NCBI RefSeq assembly: GCF_001399685.1
Contig: NZ_JTHN01000046.1
Span: 1-64,000 of the forward strand
DNA length: 64,000 nt
Direction: 5' to 3'
Source: Paenibacillus sp. A3
Lineage (GTDB): Bacteria > Bacillota > Bacilli > Paenibacillales > NBRC-103111
Part shown: piece by piece, positions 1 through 8,329 of the stretch
How positions within the stretch are numbered: the stretch's first letter is position 1
How the letters are laid out: every line of letters starts with the position of its first letter
Notes under the pieces: model-generated
Seen by the model: only the letters and a program-made list of their open reading frames with translations
Databases searched by the model: none
What the model was told of the DNA's origin: nothing
Position numbers and translations under genes: made by a program

Positions 1-441
1 AACAGGGTGGGGGGGGTCTGCTCGCCTCTGCCTTTAATCGTTCCATTGTTCTTCGGAGCTCCGTTTTTTATTTTTTTGCTCAGGCAGTTTTTCCTCGGGC
101 TTCCGGATGAATTGCTGGATGCGGCCAGAATCGACGGGGCGCACGAATTCACGATTTATTTGAAAGTGATCCTTCCGTTAGCCAAGCCCGCCGTTTTGTC
201 GGTTGCGCTGTTTCAATTTATGAACAGCTGGACGGATTTCATCGGTCCGTTGCTTTACTTGACGAACGAAGCTTCGTATACGATGTCGCTCGGGCTTCAG
301 CAGTTTCAGAATCAGAAGGGCTCGGAGTGGGGGCTCATGATGGCGGTAGCTACGATGATGACGATTCCTGTCGTTATTTTGTTCTTCTTCACCCAGAAAA
401 AATTCATTCAGGGAATTACGTTTTCCGGGATTAAGGGGTAG
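1..441 (+). CDS. Carbohydrate ABC transporter permease (MalG/AraQ-type), 5' end cut off
   Basis: This is the C-terminal half of an inner-membrane permease of a sugar ABC importer. The frame is open to the window edge, so the start lies outside. The visible part has the family's cytoplasmic EAA-type loop ([14 protein letters not shown] followed by LPLAKP), which docks on the ATPase, then two to three hydrophobic segments. It ends in the usual charged tail ([18 protein letters not shown]). A run of eight G lies at bases 10-17 just before the PLPLIVP segment. The residues read across it (VGGVCS) fit the family less well than what follows, so an indel there is possible. The other transporter genes would lie upstream. 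The substrate cannot be told. Confidence 0.9.
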   Translation, partial: NRVGGVCSPLPLIVPLFFGAPFFIFLLRQFFLGLPDELLDAARIDGAHEFTIYLKVILPLAKPAVLSVALFQFMNSWTDFIGPLLYLTNEASYTMSLGLQQFQNQKGSEWGLMMAVATMMTIPVVILFFFTQKKFIQGITFSGIKG

Positions 442-474
442 CTGATTCAATGACAATTCTGCTGTTTAATAATA

Positions 475-510
475 AAAAGATCGCTCTCGTTGGGAACGGA
501 GCGATCTTTT
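475..510. terminator. Bidirectional intrinsic terminator
   Basis: A perfect 12-bp stem (AAAAGATCGCTC paired with GAGCGATCTTTT) with a 12-nt loop and A/T flanks on both sides. It lies between the converging permease and yumC genes and can end both transcripts. Confidence 0.85.
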
Positions 511-539
511 CGGCTAAAGCCTATATAGATGAAAGGATT

Positions 540-1526
540 TTACAGTTTCATGTTGCTGCTGTGGCCTGGGGACAGCTTGGCTGTCGGATCGATGTACACC
601 TTCGCGTTGTTGATGGCGGTTGGCGCTTCGCCGAAACCGACGGCAATGAGCTTCAGCTTGCCGGGATACGTCGTAATGTCGCCGGCAGCGAAAATGCCCG
701 GAATGCTGGTTTCCATCCGCGAGTCGACGACGATGGAGCCGTTGTCGATGTTCAATCCCCATTCGGCAATCGGACCGAGGGAGGAGACGAAGCCGAAGTT
801 GATGATCACGGCATCGACATCGATGACGCGCTCTTCGCCCGTTTTGCAGTCGGCAAGTACAACTTGCTCGATTTGGTCGCTGCCTTCGAGCTTCTTGATT
901 TCGGTCGGAGTGATGACTTCCACCTTGGACTTCATCAGATTCTCGACGCTGTGCTCATGCGCGCGGAATTTGTCGCGGCGGTGAATCAGCGTTACTTTCT
1001 CCGCGACCGGTTCGAGCATCAGAGCCCAGTCTACCGCGGAATCGCCTCCGCCGCTGATCAGTACCTTTTGGCCTGCGAAGCGGTTAAGGTCGCTGACGAA
1101 GTAATGCAGGTTTTTCTTCTCGTACTGCGCCGCTTCCGGGAGTTCGAGCTTTCTCGGTTCGAATGCGCCGACGCCGCCGGTAATGATGACCGCTTTAGAT
1201 TGATGCACGCCTTTGTCCGTCGTCACTTCGAACAGGCGCTCGTCTTTTTTCTCTACCTTCAATACCTTTTCTTCCAGGCAGATGGAGATCGGGAAATGCT
1301 TCATTTGTGCTTCCAAATTATTAACAAGCTCTTGCGCCGTTACCTTCGGAAAGCCGGCTACGTCATAGATGTATTTCTCCGGATAAAGCGCTGCAAGCTG
1401 ACCGCCCAGTTGTGGCATGCTTTCAATCAATTTAACGGAAGCTTGGCGCATTCCTCCGTAAAACGCCGCAAACATCCCTGCCGGGCCGCCGCCCACGATA
1501 ATAATGTCGACGATTTCGCTGCTCAT
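540..1526 (-). CDS. yumC: Ferredoxin--NADP(+) reductase, thioredoxin-reductase-like (YumC type)
   Basis: A 328-aa soluble flavoprotein that moves electrons between NADPH and ferredoxin or flavodoxin. An FAD-binding GGGPAG lies at residues 12-17, a second nucleotide-binding GGGDSA near 160, and the C-terminal FAD motif is [11 protein letters not shown]. The CxxC redox pair of true thioredoxin reductases is absent, which marks the YumC-type FNR family; length matches the family (about 330 aa). A GGAGGTG ribosome site sits about 9 nt before the ATG. It converges with the upstream permease and diverges from ndh. In Bacillus, yumC also lies close to an NADH dehydrogenase homologue (yumB) and yuiB, as here. 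Confidence 0.92.
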   Translation of the reverse strand: MSSEIVDIIIVGGGPAGMFAAFYGGMRQASVKLIESMPQLGGQLAALYPEKYIYDVAGFPKVTAQELVNNLEAQMKHFPISICLEEKVLKVEKKDERLFEVTTDKGVHQSKAVIITGGVGAFEPRKLELPEAAQYEKKNLHYFVSDLNRFAGQKVLISGGGDSAVDWALMLEPVAEKVTLIHRRDKFRAHEHSVENLMKSKVEVITPTEIKKLEGSDQIEQVVLADCKTGEERVIDVDAVIINFGFVSSLGPIAEWGLNIDNGSIVVDSRMETSIPGIFAAGDITTYPGKLKLIAVGFGEAPTAINNAKVYIDPTAKLSPGHSSNMKL

Positions 1527-1567
1527 GGTGGGTCAAACACCTCCGAAACATAGTAAAGTCCATTCTA

Positions 1568-1595
1568 ATTATAATCGTACGGTCACGGCATTGAA
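1568..1595 (-). promoter_or_regulatory. SigA-type promoter for yumC
   Basis: On the minus strand, TTCAAT then 16 bp then a perfect TATAAT, about 40 bp upstream of the yumC start. The -35 box is weak. Confidence 0.5.
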
Positions 1596-1872
1596 AATAT
1601 AAATTAGACTTTTCAATGAGAGATATAATTAATTAGCCTGATAAAGTTTTTATATGGCAAAAAGGCAGCAGCCGAAGGAATCGAGGGAATACCATAGTAG
1701 TCTGGCGATTTTCCTGGGTTTTTAATCAAAATAAAACTTGCTATTTGCCTCGTATCATTATATTATTGCATTTGAATTGGTTAAAACTGTTGGTATAAAT
1801 ACACATCATTTGCTTATATTTTCAAACGCCGGAGGGAACCCTGTAGGAAGAAGAACCATTTTTCGGCATCGC

Positions 1873-1890
1873 TTGTGTAATTTTTCACAA
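1873..1890. promoter_or_regulatory. Rex-like operator upstream of ndh
   Basis: The inverted repeat TTGTGTA-ATTT-TTCACAA differs by one base from a perfect TTGTGAA-N4-TTCACAA, the site recognised by the NADH/NAD+ sensor Rex. Its right arm contains the TTCACA -35 box of the ndh promoter, so a bound repressor would block RNA polymerase. Rex control of ndh is known in Bacillus; here it is inferred from the site. Confidence 0.7.
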
Positions 1891-1912
1891 ACAGTTTTCA
1901 AACTCATATACT
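1884..1912 (+). promoter_or_regulatory. SigA promoter of ndh
   Basis: TTCACA (1884-1889), 17-bp spacer, TATACT (1907-1912), about 35 bp before the ndh start. The -35 overlaps the Rex-like operator. Confidence 0.7.
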
Positions 1913-1946
1913 ATATAGAAAAATATGTGATGGAAGGGATAGAACC

Positions 1947-3137
1947 ATGAGTCGAATTCCAAGAATAGTCATTTTAGGCGCAGGCTACGGCGGGATCGTA
2001 ACGGCTATTCGGTTGCAAAAAGAGCTGAATTATAATGAAGCTGACGTCACGCTCGTAAACAAACACGACTATCATTATATTACGACCCATCTGCATATGC
2101 CTGCGGCAGGGACGGATAATCCCGAAAATGCACGCGTGAACATTCTGAAGCTGATCGACGAGTTCAAGATCGATTTCGTGAAATCGACCGTCGTTCAAAT
2201 TCGGCCGCAAGAGAAAAAAGTCATTCTGGAAGAGGGCACGCTCTCTTACGATTACTTGGTCATCGGCCTGGGCGGCGAACCGGAAACGTTCGGCATTCCG
2301 GGGCTGAAAGAGTATGCGATGAATATTCGCTCGATCAACAGCGTTCGGTTCATCCGCGAGCACGTGGAATACCAATTCGCGAAGTTCAAGCGCGAGCCAT
2401 CCCGCACCGATTATCTGACCTTCGTTGTCGGCGGCGCCGGCTTCACCGGGATCGAGTTTGTCGGTGAATTGGCCGACCGGATTCCAGACTTGTGCAAAGA
2501 ATTCGACGTGGATCCATCCCTCGTAAAAATATATAACATCGAAGCGGCTCCGACGGCGCTCCCAGGCTTCGACCCCGAGCTTGTCGAGTACGCGATGAAC
2601 GTATTGAAAAATAAAGGCGTCACGTTCAAAATCGCGACCGCGATCAAAGAGTGCACCCCGGACGGCGTCGTGCTTGCAACCGGTGAAGAGATCAAATCCG
2701 CTACCGTCATCTGGACAGGCGGCATTCGCGGCAATCATATGCTGGAGGAAGCCGGCTTCGAGACGATGCGCGGCCGCATCAAGGTCGACGATACGCTGCA
2801 CGCTCCAGGGCATGACAACGTATACGTGCTCGGCGATTGCTCGATTGTGATGAGCCCGGAAGGACGTCCTTATCCGCCAACGGCGCAAATCTCGATGCAG
2901 CAAGCCGATGTGTGCGCGCACAATCTGGTAGCGCAAATCCGCGGCTCCGAACTGAAGAAGTTCGAGTATAAACCGAAAGGTACCGTAGCCTCTCTCGGAC
3001 GCGGCGAAGCAATCGGAATCGTCGGCTCCAAGAAAATCAAGGGCGGTACCGCAGCCGTGATGAAGAAGCTTATCGATCTGCGCTACTTGTACATCATCGG
3101 CGGTATTCCGCTCATGCTGAAGAAAGGCCGCTTCTAG
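1947..3137 (+). CDS. ndh: Type II NADH dehydrogenase (NDH-2)
   Basis: A 396-aa peripheral membrane flavoenzyme that oxidises NADH and reduces menaquinone without pumping protons. An FAD-binding GAGYGG is at residues 11-16, a second Rossmann motif (VVGGAGFTGIE) near 165, and VLGDCS near 300 closes the FAD site. The C-terminus is basic and hydrophobic (IIGGIPLMLKKGRF), as expected for the membrane anchor. Start chosen from GGAAGGGAT about 6 nt upstream. A small gene follows after 4 nt and is probably co-transcribed. The Rex-like operator ties it to redox state. It could equally be named yumB-like, given the yumC and yuiB neighbours. Confidence 0.93.
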   Translation: MSRIPRIVILGAGYGGIVTAIRLQKELNYNEADVTLVNKHDYHYITTHLHMPAAGTDNPENARVNILKLIDEFKIDFVKSTVVQIRPQEKKVILEEGTLSYDYLVIGLGGEPETFGIPGLKEYAMNIRSINSVRFIREHVEYQFAKFKREPSRTDYLTFVVGGAGFTGIEFVGELADRIPDLCKEFDVDPSLVKIYNIEAAPTALPGFDPELVEYAMNVLKNKGVTFKIATAIKECTPDGVVLATGEEIKSATVIWTGGIRGNHMLEEAGFETMRGRIKVDDTLHAPGHDNVYVLGDCSIVMSPEGRPYPPTAQISMQQADVCAHNLVAQIRGSELKKFEYKPKGTVASLGRGEAIGIVGSKKIKGGTAAVMKKLIDLRYLYIIGGIPLMLKKGRF

Positions 3138-3141
3138 ACCG

Positions 3142-3399
3142 ATGCGCAACTGCAGCATTCAGGTTCGGGGGCTGCTCACTCGGGAGGAGCTTGACCGATA
3201 CAACGCCCTTCTCGATGTAGGTCATTACCTCGAATCGCAGAACCGTTACGACCTGTCGTATATCGTGCAGAAAGAAATCGACATCCTCATTCTTCCGGCC
3301 ATCGAGCGGCTGAAGGAAAAATCGCGGCAGCGCGATCGGGACACGGAAGAGTACTTGCGGCGCAAAGAGCTGGAGCTCTTGGATGAAGATGACGAATAA
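3142..3399 (+). CDS. Small conserved-looking hypothetical protein downstream of ndh
   Basis: An 85-aa hydrophilic protein starting 4 nt after the ndh stop; its likely ribosome site (GAAAGG) lies inside the end of ndh, suggesting translational coupling. No membrane segment. The C-terminal half is rich in Lys, Arg and Glu and probably helical, ending in an acidic tail (LLDEDDE). I do not recognise a family. Position suggests a link to ndh, but no function can be assigned. Confidence 0.65.
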   Translation: MRNCSIQVRGLLTREELDRYNALLDVGHYLESQNRYDLSYIVQKEIDILILPAIERLKEKSRQRDRDTEEYLRRKELELLDEDDE

Positions 3400-3405
3400 A
3401 CGAGC

Positions 3406-3451
3406 AAACCCTTGCAGCTTTCGTTTCGGCGAATGGCAGCAAGGGTTTTTT
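3406..3451. terminator. Bidirectional intrinsic terminator between ndh operon and hemQ
   Basis: AAACCCTTGC pairs with GCAAGGGTTT around a 23-nt loop, with T-rich flanks in both directions. It separates converging transcripts. Confidence 0.75.
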
Positions 3452-3466
3452 GAGCTGGTTGGCCCG

Positions 3467-4213
3467 TTACAGCTTCAACATCGAAGCCATTTTCTCTTGA
3501 TTCAGCAAGTTGCCGACATAGAAATCGCCGAACTCCCCAAACCGGGCGCTCGTTTCGTCAAAGCGCATTTCATGAACGATTCTCTTGAATTGCAGCGCAT
3601 CGTCCGCGAACAGCGTAACGCCCCATTCCCAATCGTCCAGACCGATGGAGCCGCCGATGATTTGCTTCACTTTGCCGGCATAATTGCGGCCGATCATTCC
3701 GTGTCCGCGCATAAAGTTGCGGCGGTCTTCGGCAGGCAGCATATACCAGTTGTCGTTGCCCTCGCGCTTCTTGTTCATCGGATAGAAGCAAATATGTCCC
3801 GCTTTCGGCAGGATCGGTTTCAGGCGCGCCACGACATCCGGGTCCTGCATCGGATCGGTTCCCGGCTTGGCCATATAAGCGCCGAGCTCGACTACGGAGA
3901 CGTAAGAGTACGTCGGAATCGTCACTTGCGCGAACATGGTTTTGTTAAATTCGGTTTCCAGCTCGTTCAATTCTTCCAGCGTCTCACGTAGATGCATGAA
4001 GACGAAATCGGCTTTTTGTCCGACAATGGAATAAAAGGCAGTGCTGCCCTGCTTTTGGTCCTCGGTGCTCTGATATTTGCCGAGCAGAGTGTACAGCTCG
4101 TCCTCGGCGCGCGCTCTTTCTTGAGCGGTCAAGCTTTTCCAGGCGTTCCAATCGATTGCGCGGAAATCATGCAAGCTATACCAGCCATCCAATGGATGTA
4201 CGACTTCACTCAT
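3467..4213 (-). CDS. hemQ: Coproheme decarboxylase (chlorite dismutase family)
   Basis: A 248-aa cytoplasmic enzyme that decarboxylates coproheme III to protoheme, the last step of the Gram-positive heme pathway. The catalytic Tyr falls at residue 144 in CFYPMNKKR and the proximal heme-ligand His at 171 in MRGHGMIGR, within one residue of the numbering known for HemQ (145 and 172). Length is typical (about 250 aa). The ATG has GGGAGTG about 7 nt upstream. It sits alone, converging with ndh. Heme supply fits the neighbouring respiratory genes. Confidence 0.95.
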   Translation of the reverse strand: MSEVVHPLDGWYSLHDFRAIDWNAWKSLTAQERARAEDELYTLLGKYQSTEDQKQGSTAFYSIVGQKADFVFMHLRETLEELNELETEFNKTMFAQVTIPTYSYVSVVELGAYMAKPGTDPMQDPDVVARLKPILPKAGHICFYPMNKKREGNDNWYMLPAEDRRNFMRGHGMIGRNYAGKVKQIIGGSIGLDDWEWGVTLFADDALQFKRIVHEMRFDETSARFGEFGDFYVGNLLNQEKMASMLKL

Positions 4214-4406
4214 TAACGGACACTCCCTTATTCCTTCAAAATGGGCACTGCTGCCAGCTGCTTGGTATTATTGTAGCGAAATCGGCTGCAAAGGGCAAAT
4301 GCGGCTCCGTGACGAAAGGGCGAACTTTTTGTGAACGCTTGCCATAAAAATGCTATTACAATTCGGAGTCCGTATGCCGATGTACCTGTTAAAGGAGGCG
4401 TCCGTC

Positions 4407-4511
4407 ATGACAAACCGGTTAACGCTAGGCATTTTGATGGGGACGCTTATCAGCATCCCGTTTTGGATCGCGGCAATCGGCTGGTACCGTTTTATCTGTT
4501 CTCTTCTTTAG
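4407..4511 (+). CDS. Predicted 34-residue membrane peptide
   Basis: A small ORF behind an ideal AAAGGAGG site (8 nt spacing) with an ATG start. It encodes a basic N-terminus (MTNRLT), one hydrophobic segment of about 20 residues with a central Pro, and an aromatic GWYRF patch near the end. No family recognised. The evidence is the ribosome site plus the transmembrane-like composition. It lies between hemQ and the yuiB-like gene, on the yuiB strand. Confidence 0.5.
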   Translation: MTNRLTLGILMGTLISIPFWIAAIGWYRFICSLL

Positions 4512-4613
4512 GCCGCAGCCTGTGATTTTTTTCATATTTCGTTCACAACGGCTCACTTTACCGCGCCTTTGTTTTTTTATACAATATAGGCATATGGAAA
4601 GGAGCTGTCCGCT

Positions 4614-4898
4614 TTGCTGCAATTGATCATCGTAACCGTGCTGCTGTTCGTGTTGTTTTTCGGGCTCGGTTTTATTCTAAACATGCTTATGAAAACGACT
4701 TGGTTCCCCATTTACGGATATATAGCGCTTATGATCGGCTTGGTCATTTATTGGGGCTGGGGCACCGGCTCGCTCGCCTCGAACCTGGCCGAATATTCCA
4801 TCGCCGATTACATCCCTGCCATCGGCGGCCTGATCGGCGCCATCCTCAGCGGCTCTACGATCAAATCCTTGCGTCAAAAAGGCTTTAAGATGTTTTAG
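4614..4898 (+). CDS. yuiB: YuiB-like small integral membrane protein
   Basis: A 94-aa protein with three hydrophobic segments (about 3-25, 33-50 and 66-85) and a basic C-terminus (IKSLRQKGFKMF). The pattern GAILSG...LR..G..MF recalls Bacillus YuiB, which also lies near yumC and an NADH dehydrogenase homologue. Function unknown. The start is TTG with GGAG 9 nt upstream; the ATG 20 nt earlier is out of frame. A strong terminator follows. Confidence 0.75.
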   Translation: MLQLIIVTVLLFVLFFGLGFILNMLMKTTWFPIYGYIALMIGLVIYWGWGTGSLASNLAEYSIADYIPAIGGLIGAILSGSTIKSLRQKGFKMF

Positions 4899-4950
4899 TT
4901 TTTTTGGTTTTTGGTGTGTTATGTTTTTCTTACTACTCTTTTTCAAGCAG

Positions 4951-4982
4951 GCTCTGCCGTTTGGCAGAGCTTATGTTTTTTT
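4951..4982 (+). terminator. Intrinsic terminator after yuiB
   Basis: Perfect 8-bp stem GCTCTGCC/GGCAGAGC with a GTTT loop, then TTATG and a T run. Confidence 0.85.
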
Positions 4983-4999
4983 GTGGGAGTAGGGGGTGT

Positions 5000-5175
5000 G
5001 GAGCGCGGAGAGTCGTGTGACTTGCCGGAGCATATGCTTCCGAAGCAGTTTTCTTTCAGAAAACTCTGAGTTTACGTGCCGCCTTTAAAATCGGATTCTT
5101 ACCGCAAGGTAAGTTTAATAGAATCCGATTTTAAGAGCGGCCGGAGGCAGTCAGCACGACTCGCAGCGCAGCTCC
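5000..5175. repeat. Multi-stem inverted-repeat element (MITE/REP-like or structured RNA)
   Basis: About 30-nt ends are imperfect inverted repeats (left GGAGCGCGGAGAGTCGTG at 5000, right CACGACTCGCAGCGCAGCTCC arm ending at 5175). Between them lie three more hairpins: GGAGCATATGCTTCC near 5027, AGTTTTC/GAAAACT near 5048, and a perfect 15-bp stem (TTAAAATCGGATTCT at 5085, partner at 5119) enclosing a GCAA-loop hairpin (TTACC/GGTAA). No ORF. The layout of closed outer stem plus inner stems looks like a dispersed repeat or a folded RNA. Confidence 0.65.
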
Positions 5176-5280
5176 CCAAGCCTCTCATCCCCAAAAACAT
5201 ACTCTCTGCCAACCCCAAAAAGCCTGCTTTTTCCTCCTATCCTCTTTGTCGATTTGTGTGATAAAATGGAGGGTAAACAC

Positions 5281-6807
5281 TTGAATCACGGATGGAGTTT
5301 TGACCGAATGCGGATAACGAATTTGCTGCATTTTTCCGAATATCACCGTTTCTATGTCGTGCGGGATTTCGCTTTGAGCAGCTTGGACTATAAGATGATG
5401 ACCGCGGTGTATCAGCCGATGATCGGCGCTTACGCCGTCAGTGTATACATGACGTTGTTTCAGCAGCTGCCTGCGGACAAAGTCGGGCATTCGGCGATGG
5501 AGCAGCAGCGCAAGCTGTTTCTGGCGCTGGAGCTGGAAGCGAGCGAGAACGGCCGGAAGCTGTTCATCGAGCAGACTTCGAGGCTGGAAGCGGTGGGACT
5601 GCTCAAGACGTCGCGCCGGTTTGCGGCCGCTTCGGATGATTACGTGTACGAGTACACGCTGTTTGCGCCGCTGCCGCCGACGGAATTTTTCCGGAATCAG
5701 CATCTGACGCTGCTGCTGCGAGATAAGGTCGGCAAATATGCGGTGTTTGCGCTGCGGGACGAGCTGGTGCTGCCGCAAGCGCAGGAAATGGCGGACGCCA
5801 ATACCGAAAATTTGTCCGTACCGTTCTATGAGCTGTTCCGTCTGAACACGCAGGTGATCGATCACGAGCTGGAGAAGGCGTTCTTCGAATCGGCGGCGGC
5901 CAAGCCTGCCGAAGCGAAGCCGGAGGTCATGTACAAGGGCTACCAATATGCGGAGATCATTATGCACTTCCCGCGGGAGTCGGTAAACCGGGACTTCGTG
6001 GAGCGGCTCAAATACGAGCCGGAGCAGCTGGCGACGATCAATTTTGTAGCGAAAAAGTACAACCTGTTCCTGACCGACGTATGCCGGCTCTTGGACGAAG
6101 ACGGCGTGTTCGACGAAGACGGACGGATCGTGCTCGAGCTGCTTCAGCACAAGGCGAACCAAGTGTTCCGGCAGGATAAAAAGCGGACCGAAGAGCGGAC
6201 GCGGTATATGGCGAGGATTGCGGATAAAACCGGCGAGACGGACCGTGCAAGCAACAGCCCGGCACCGGCGGGCGACAAAATCGTCGAGATGGAATATTAT
6301 CTCGAAGTGCCCGATCTGTTTCAAGGAGAATGCAACCAGCATCAATACAACTACATCTTGCGCAATGAGCCGTATACGTTTTTGCTGGAGAAGATTTTCA
6401 GTCAAGGCTCGATCCCGGACGGGCTGCTCGATACGCTGGCCAAGGTCGATTTGAACTACGGCCTGCGCGAGGAAGTCATGAACGTGCTGATTCATTACAT
6501 GTATGTCAATAAGCGTTCCTGGTCCAGAGCGTCCATCGAGTTCAGCGTCACGGACATGTTGGCCAAGCAGGTCAATACGTTCGAAGAAGCGGTACAGTAC
6601 ATCCGCGAGCAAATGAAGTTTCAGGAGCAGCAGCGGACGCGCCGCAGCGCAGGCGCAAGCGGTACGAGTGCTCCGGCCCGGGGAGGCCGGGGGCGGCAGA
6701 AGCCGGTCATTCCGATCGTCAAGGATACGCAGGCAGCCAAAACGCTGTCTTCGGCCGAGCGGGAAGCGCTCCGTAAAATGGCGCAGCAGCTCGACGGCAA
6801 GCTATAG
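5281..6807 (+). CDS. dnaB: Replication initiation and membrane attachment protein DnaB (Bacillus type)
   Basis: A 508-aa helicase-loader protein that works with DnaD and DnaI to load the replicative helicase at oriC and restarted forks. The N-terminal part (about 20-200) is the winged-helix-like DDBH1-type domain; the C-terminal DDBH2-type domain is visible around 365-450, with YNYILR and MNVLIHYMY. A Gly/Arg-rich linker precedes a basic tail. A TTG start at 5281 is preferred because GGAGGG lies 7 nt upstream; the ATG at 5266 overlaps that site. dnaI follows after 88 nt, the usual order. Confidence 0.92.
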   Translation: MNHGWSFDRMRITNLLHFSEYHRFYVVRDFALSSLDYKMMTAVYQPMIGAYAVSVYMTLFQQLPADKVGHSAMEQQRKLFLALELEASENGRKLFIEQTSRLEAVGLLKTSRRFAAASDDYVYEYTLFAPLPPTEFFRNQHLTLLLRDKVGKYAVFALRDELVLPQAQEMADANTENLSVPFYELFRLNTQVIDHELEKAFFESAAAKPAEAKPEVMYKGYQYAEIIMHFPRESVNRDFVERLKYEPEQLATINFVAKKYNLFLTDVCRLLDEDGVFDEDGRIVLELLQHKANQVFRQDKKRTEERTRYMARIADKTGETDRASNSPAPAGDKIVEMEYYLEVPDLFQGECNQHQYNYILRNEPYTFLLEKIFSQGSIPDGLLDTLAKVDLNYGLREEVMNVLIHYMYVNKRSWSRASIEFSVTDMLAKQVNTFEEAVQYIREQMKFQEQQRTRRSAGASGTSAPARGGRGRQKPVIPIVKDTQAAKTLSSAEREALRKMAQQLDGKL

Positions 6808-6895
6808 AAGTCCTGAGAGAGGACTGGAAAGGACGCTATCGTACTAGAGAAGCGTCAGCGATGCCCGGCTGGCAATCAATGGGGAGGTGCAGCGG

Positions 6896-7852
6896 ATGGA
6901 GTCGCTTGGGGAACTTTTGCGGGGCGGCCAGGGCCGTCAGTTGTTGCAGCAAGCGGAAAATAAGGTGCGGGAAATTGCATCCGATCCGCTGATCGTCAAG
7001 CTGAGAGCCAAACACCCGGAACTCGACAGCCAGACGATCAAGCTGAATTTGAATAAGCTGCACCAATATATTACGGAATATAACAATTGCAATAACTGTC
7101 CGGGGTTGGATCGGTGCCCGAACGATATGGAAGGTCATTACACGTTGCTCGACGTCGAGCCCGGAGAAGATTGGACCCGGGTGTACGACCAGAAGGTCGC
7201 ATGCAAGAAATTTATCGCCAAAGCGACGCAGGATGCGGTCCGCAGCCGGATTCGCAGCTTCTATGTAGACGAGCGGGCGCTGTCCCAAGGGTACTCGTCG
7301 CTCGAAATTTTCGATAAAGATCCGGACCGGGAAGAAGCGGTCGGACAGGTTATGCAGTATATTGTAAAGATTCGTCAGGAAGGGCTTCAGTCAACGGGCC
7401 TCTATTTAGCCGGTAACTTCGGAACGGGCAAGACGTTTTTGATGTGCTATTTGCTCTATGAGCTGGCAAAAGAAGGCTACAGCGGGGCGATTGTGTACAT
7501 GCCGGATTTTGCCGAGGATTTGAAAACGATGTTCCAGGACCCGCTTAAGCTGAAGGAAACGATCGATGTGCTGAAGGAGACGGATCTGCTCATCTTCGAC
7601 GACATCGGGGCGGAGAACTTGAATCCTTGGCTTCGCGACCATGTGATGGGAGCGATCCTGAACTACCGGATGAACCGCAAGCCGACGTTCTTCACGTCGA
7701 ATCACGATCTGGACGCGCTGGAGAAGCATTTCAGCTTCACCAGCAAGGACGGGGACGAGGAGTTTAAAGGGCGGCGCATCATGGACCGGATTCGGCCGTT
7801 CGTCGACGTGGTCATGGTCAACGGGTATAACAAACGGGGAGCGCGATCCTGA
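6896..7852 (+). CDS. dnaI: Primosomal protein / helicase loader DnaI
   Basis: A 318-aa AAA+ ATPase that loads the replicative helicase. An N-terminal zinc-binding cluster (CNNCPGLDRC, with a later CKKF Cys) is followed by Walker A GNFGTGKT near 177-184, Walker B LLIFDDIG near 225, and a sensor-like TSNHD. The ATG at 6896 was chosen because GGGGAGG lies 8 nt upstream; the GTG at 6887 sits inside that site. Probably translated from the dnaB transcript. Confidence 0.95.
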   Translation: MESLGELLRGGQGRQLLQQAENKVREIASDPLIVKLRAKHPELDSQTIKLNLNKLHQYITEYNNCNNCPGLDRCPNDMEGHYTLLDVEPGEDWTRVYDQKVACKKFIAKATQDAVRSRIRSFYVDERALSQGYSSLEIFDKDPDREEAVGQVMQYIVKIRQEGLQSTGLYLAGNFGTGKTFLMCYLLYELAKEGYSGAIVYMPDFAEDLKTMFQDPLKLKETIDVLKETDLLIFDDIGAENLNPWLRDHVMGAILNYRMNRKPTFFTSNHDLDALEKHFSFTSKDGDEEFKGRRIMDRIRPFVDVVMVNGYNKRGARS

Positions 7853-7873
7853 TCCTAGGGGCCGCGCTCTTTT
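7839..7873 (+). terminator. Intrinsic terminator of dnaB-dnaI
   Basis: GAGCGCG/CGCGCTC stem followed by TTTT; the dnaI stop codon lies inside the loop. Confidence 0.75.
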
Positions 7874-7896
7874 AGCTCAGCATGGAAAATGCACAA

Positions 7897-7943
7897 AAAA
7901 GCCTCTGCCGCCCTCCGGAAATGGAGATCAAGCAGAGGCTTTT
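7897..7943 (-). terminator. Intrinsic terminator of the yqzM-like gene (bidirectional)
   Basis: AAAAGCCTCTGC pairs perfectly with GCAGAGGCTTTT around a 23-nt loop. It lies just past the minus-strand small gene. Confidence 0.8.
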
Positions 7944-7962
7944 CGCAACAGCCGGGCCATCA

Positions 7963-8112
7963 TTACTTCATCATAAGCGAAGCCGCTGTCGCGATGACGC
8001 CGATCACGAGCAGGATGGCGAAGAAAACGCCGAAGCCCGTGGCAACGTCGATAAAGTCATTCCGTTGTTCCTCGTACACGTGCAGTTCGGGATTTCTTGT
8101 CGAGTCGTTCAT
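7963..8112 (-). CDS. YqzM-like small membrane protein
   Basis: A 49-aa protein with a polar N-terminus (MNDSTRNPELHVYEEQRND) and a single hydrophobic helix (about 22-48). The ATG at 8112 has a perfect AAGGAGG site 7-8 nt upstream; longer readings lack one. The RNDFID..TGFG..F pattern recalls YqzM-family proteins of Bacillus and Paenibacillus, whose function is unknown. A strong terminator follows it. Confidence 0.6.
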   Translation of the reverse strand: MNDSTRNPELHVYEEQRNDFIDVATGFGVFFAILLVIGVIATAASLMMK

Positions 8113-8260
8113 GCAAGGTTCCTCCTTAGGGTTGTGCCGGGCATAGCCGCCGGATGGCACAGCTTAGGCAGCTTAGCGATACTCATATACGGCTAGTATA
8201 CCCAAAATCGCCTTCCATTGTAAAGGACGGAAAATGACAATTGTGCAAACTTTGGCTCGG

Positions 8261-8288
8261 TTGAAAAAGGCTCTCGTTGTGGTATACT
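8261..8288 (+). promoter_or_regulatory. SigA promoter of trxA
   Basis: TTGAAA, 16-bp spacer, TATACT, about 42 bp upstream of trxA. No second (stress-sigma) promoter was recognised. Confidence 0.7.
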
Positions 8289-8329
8289 TTACATGTTGAC
8301 ATTATTTCCGCAAAAGGAGAAATTGAATC

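Noticed and set aside
450-1553. 367-aa plus-strand ORF opposite yumC
   Set aside because: Shadow of yumC on the other strand; Arg/His/Asp-rich composition and no ribosome site.
1738-1950. 70-aa ORF before ndh
   Set aside because: Covers the ndh promoter and Rex-like site; no ribosome site.
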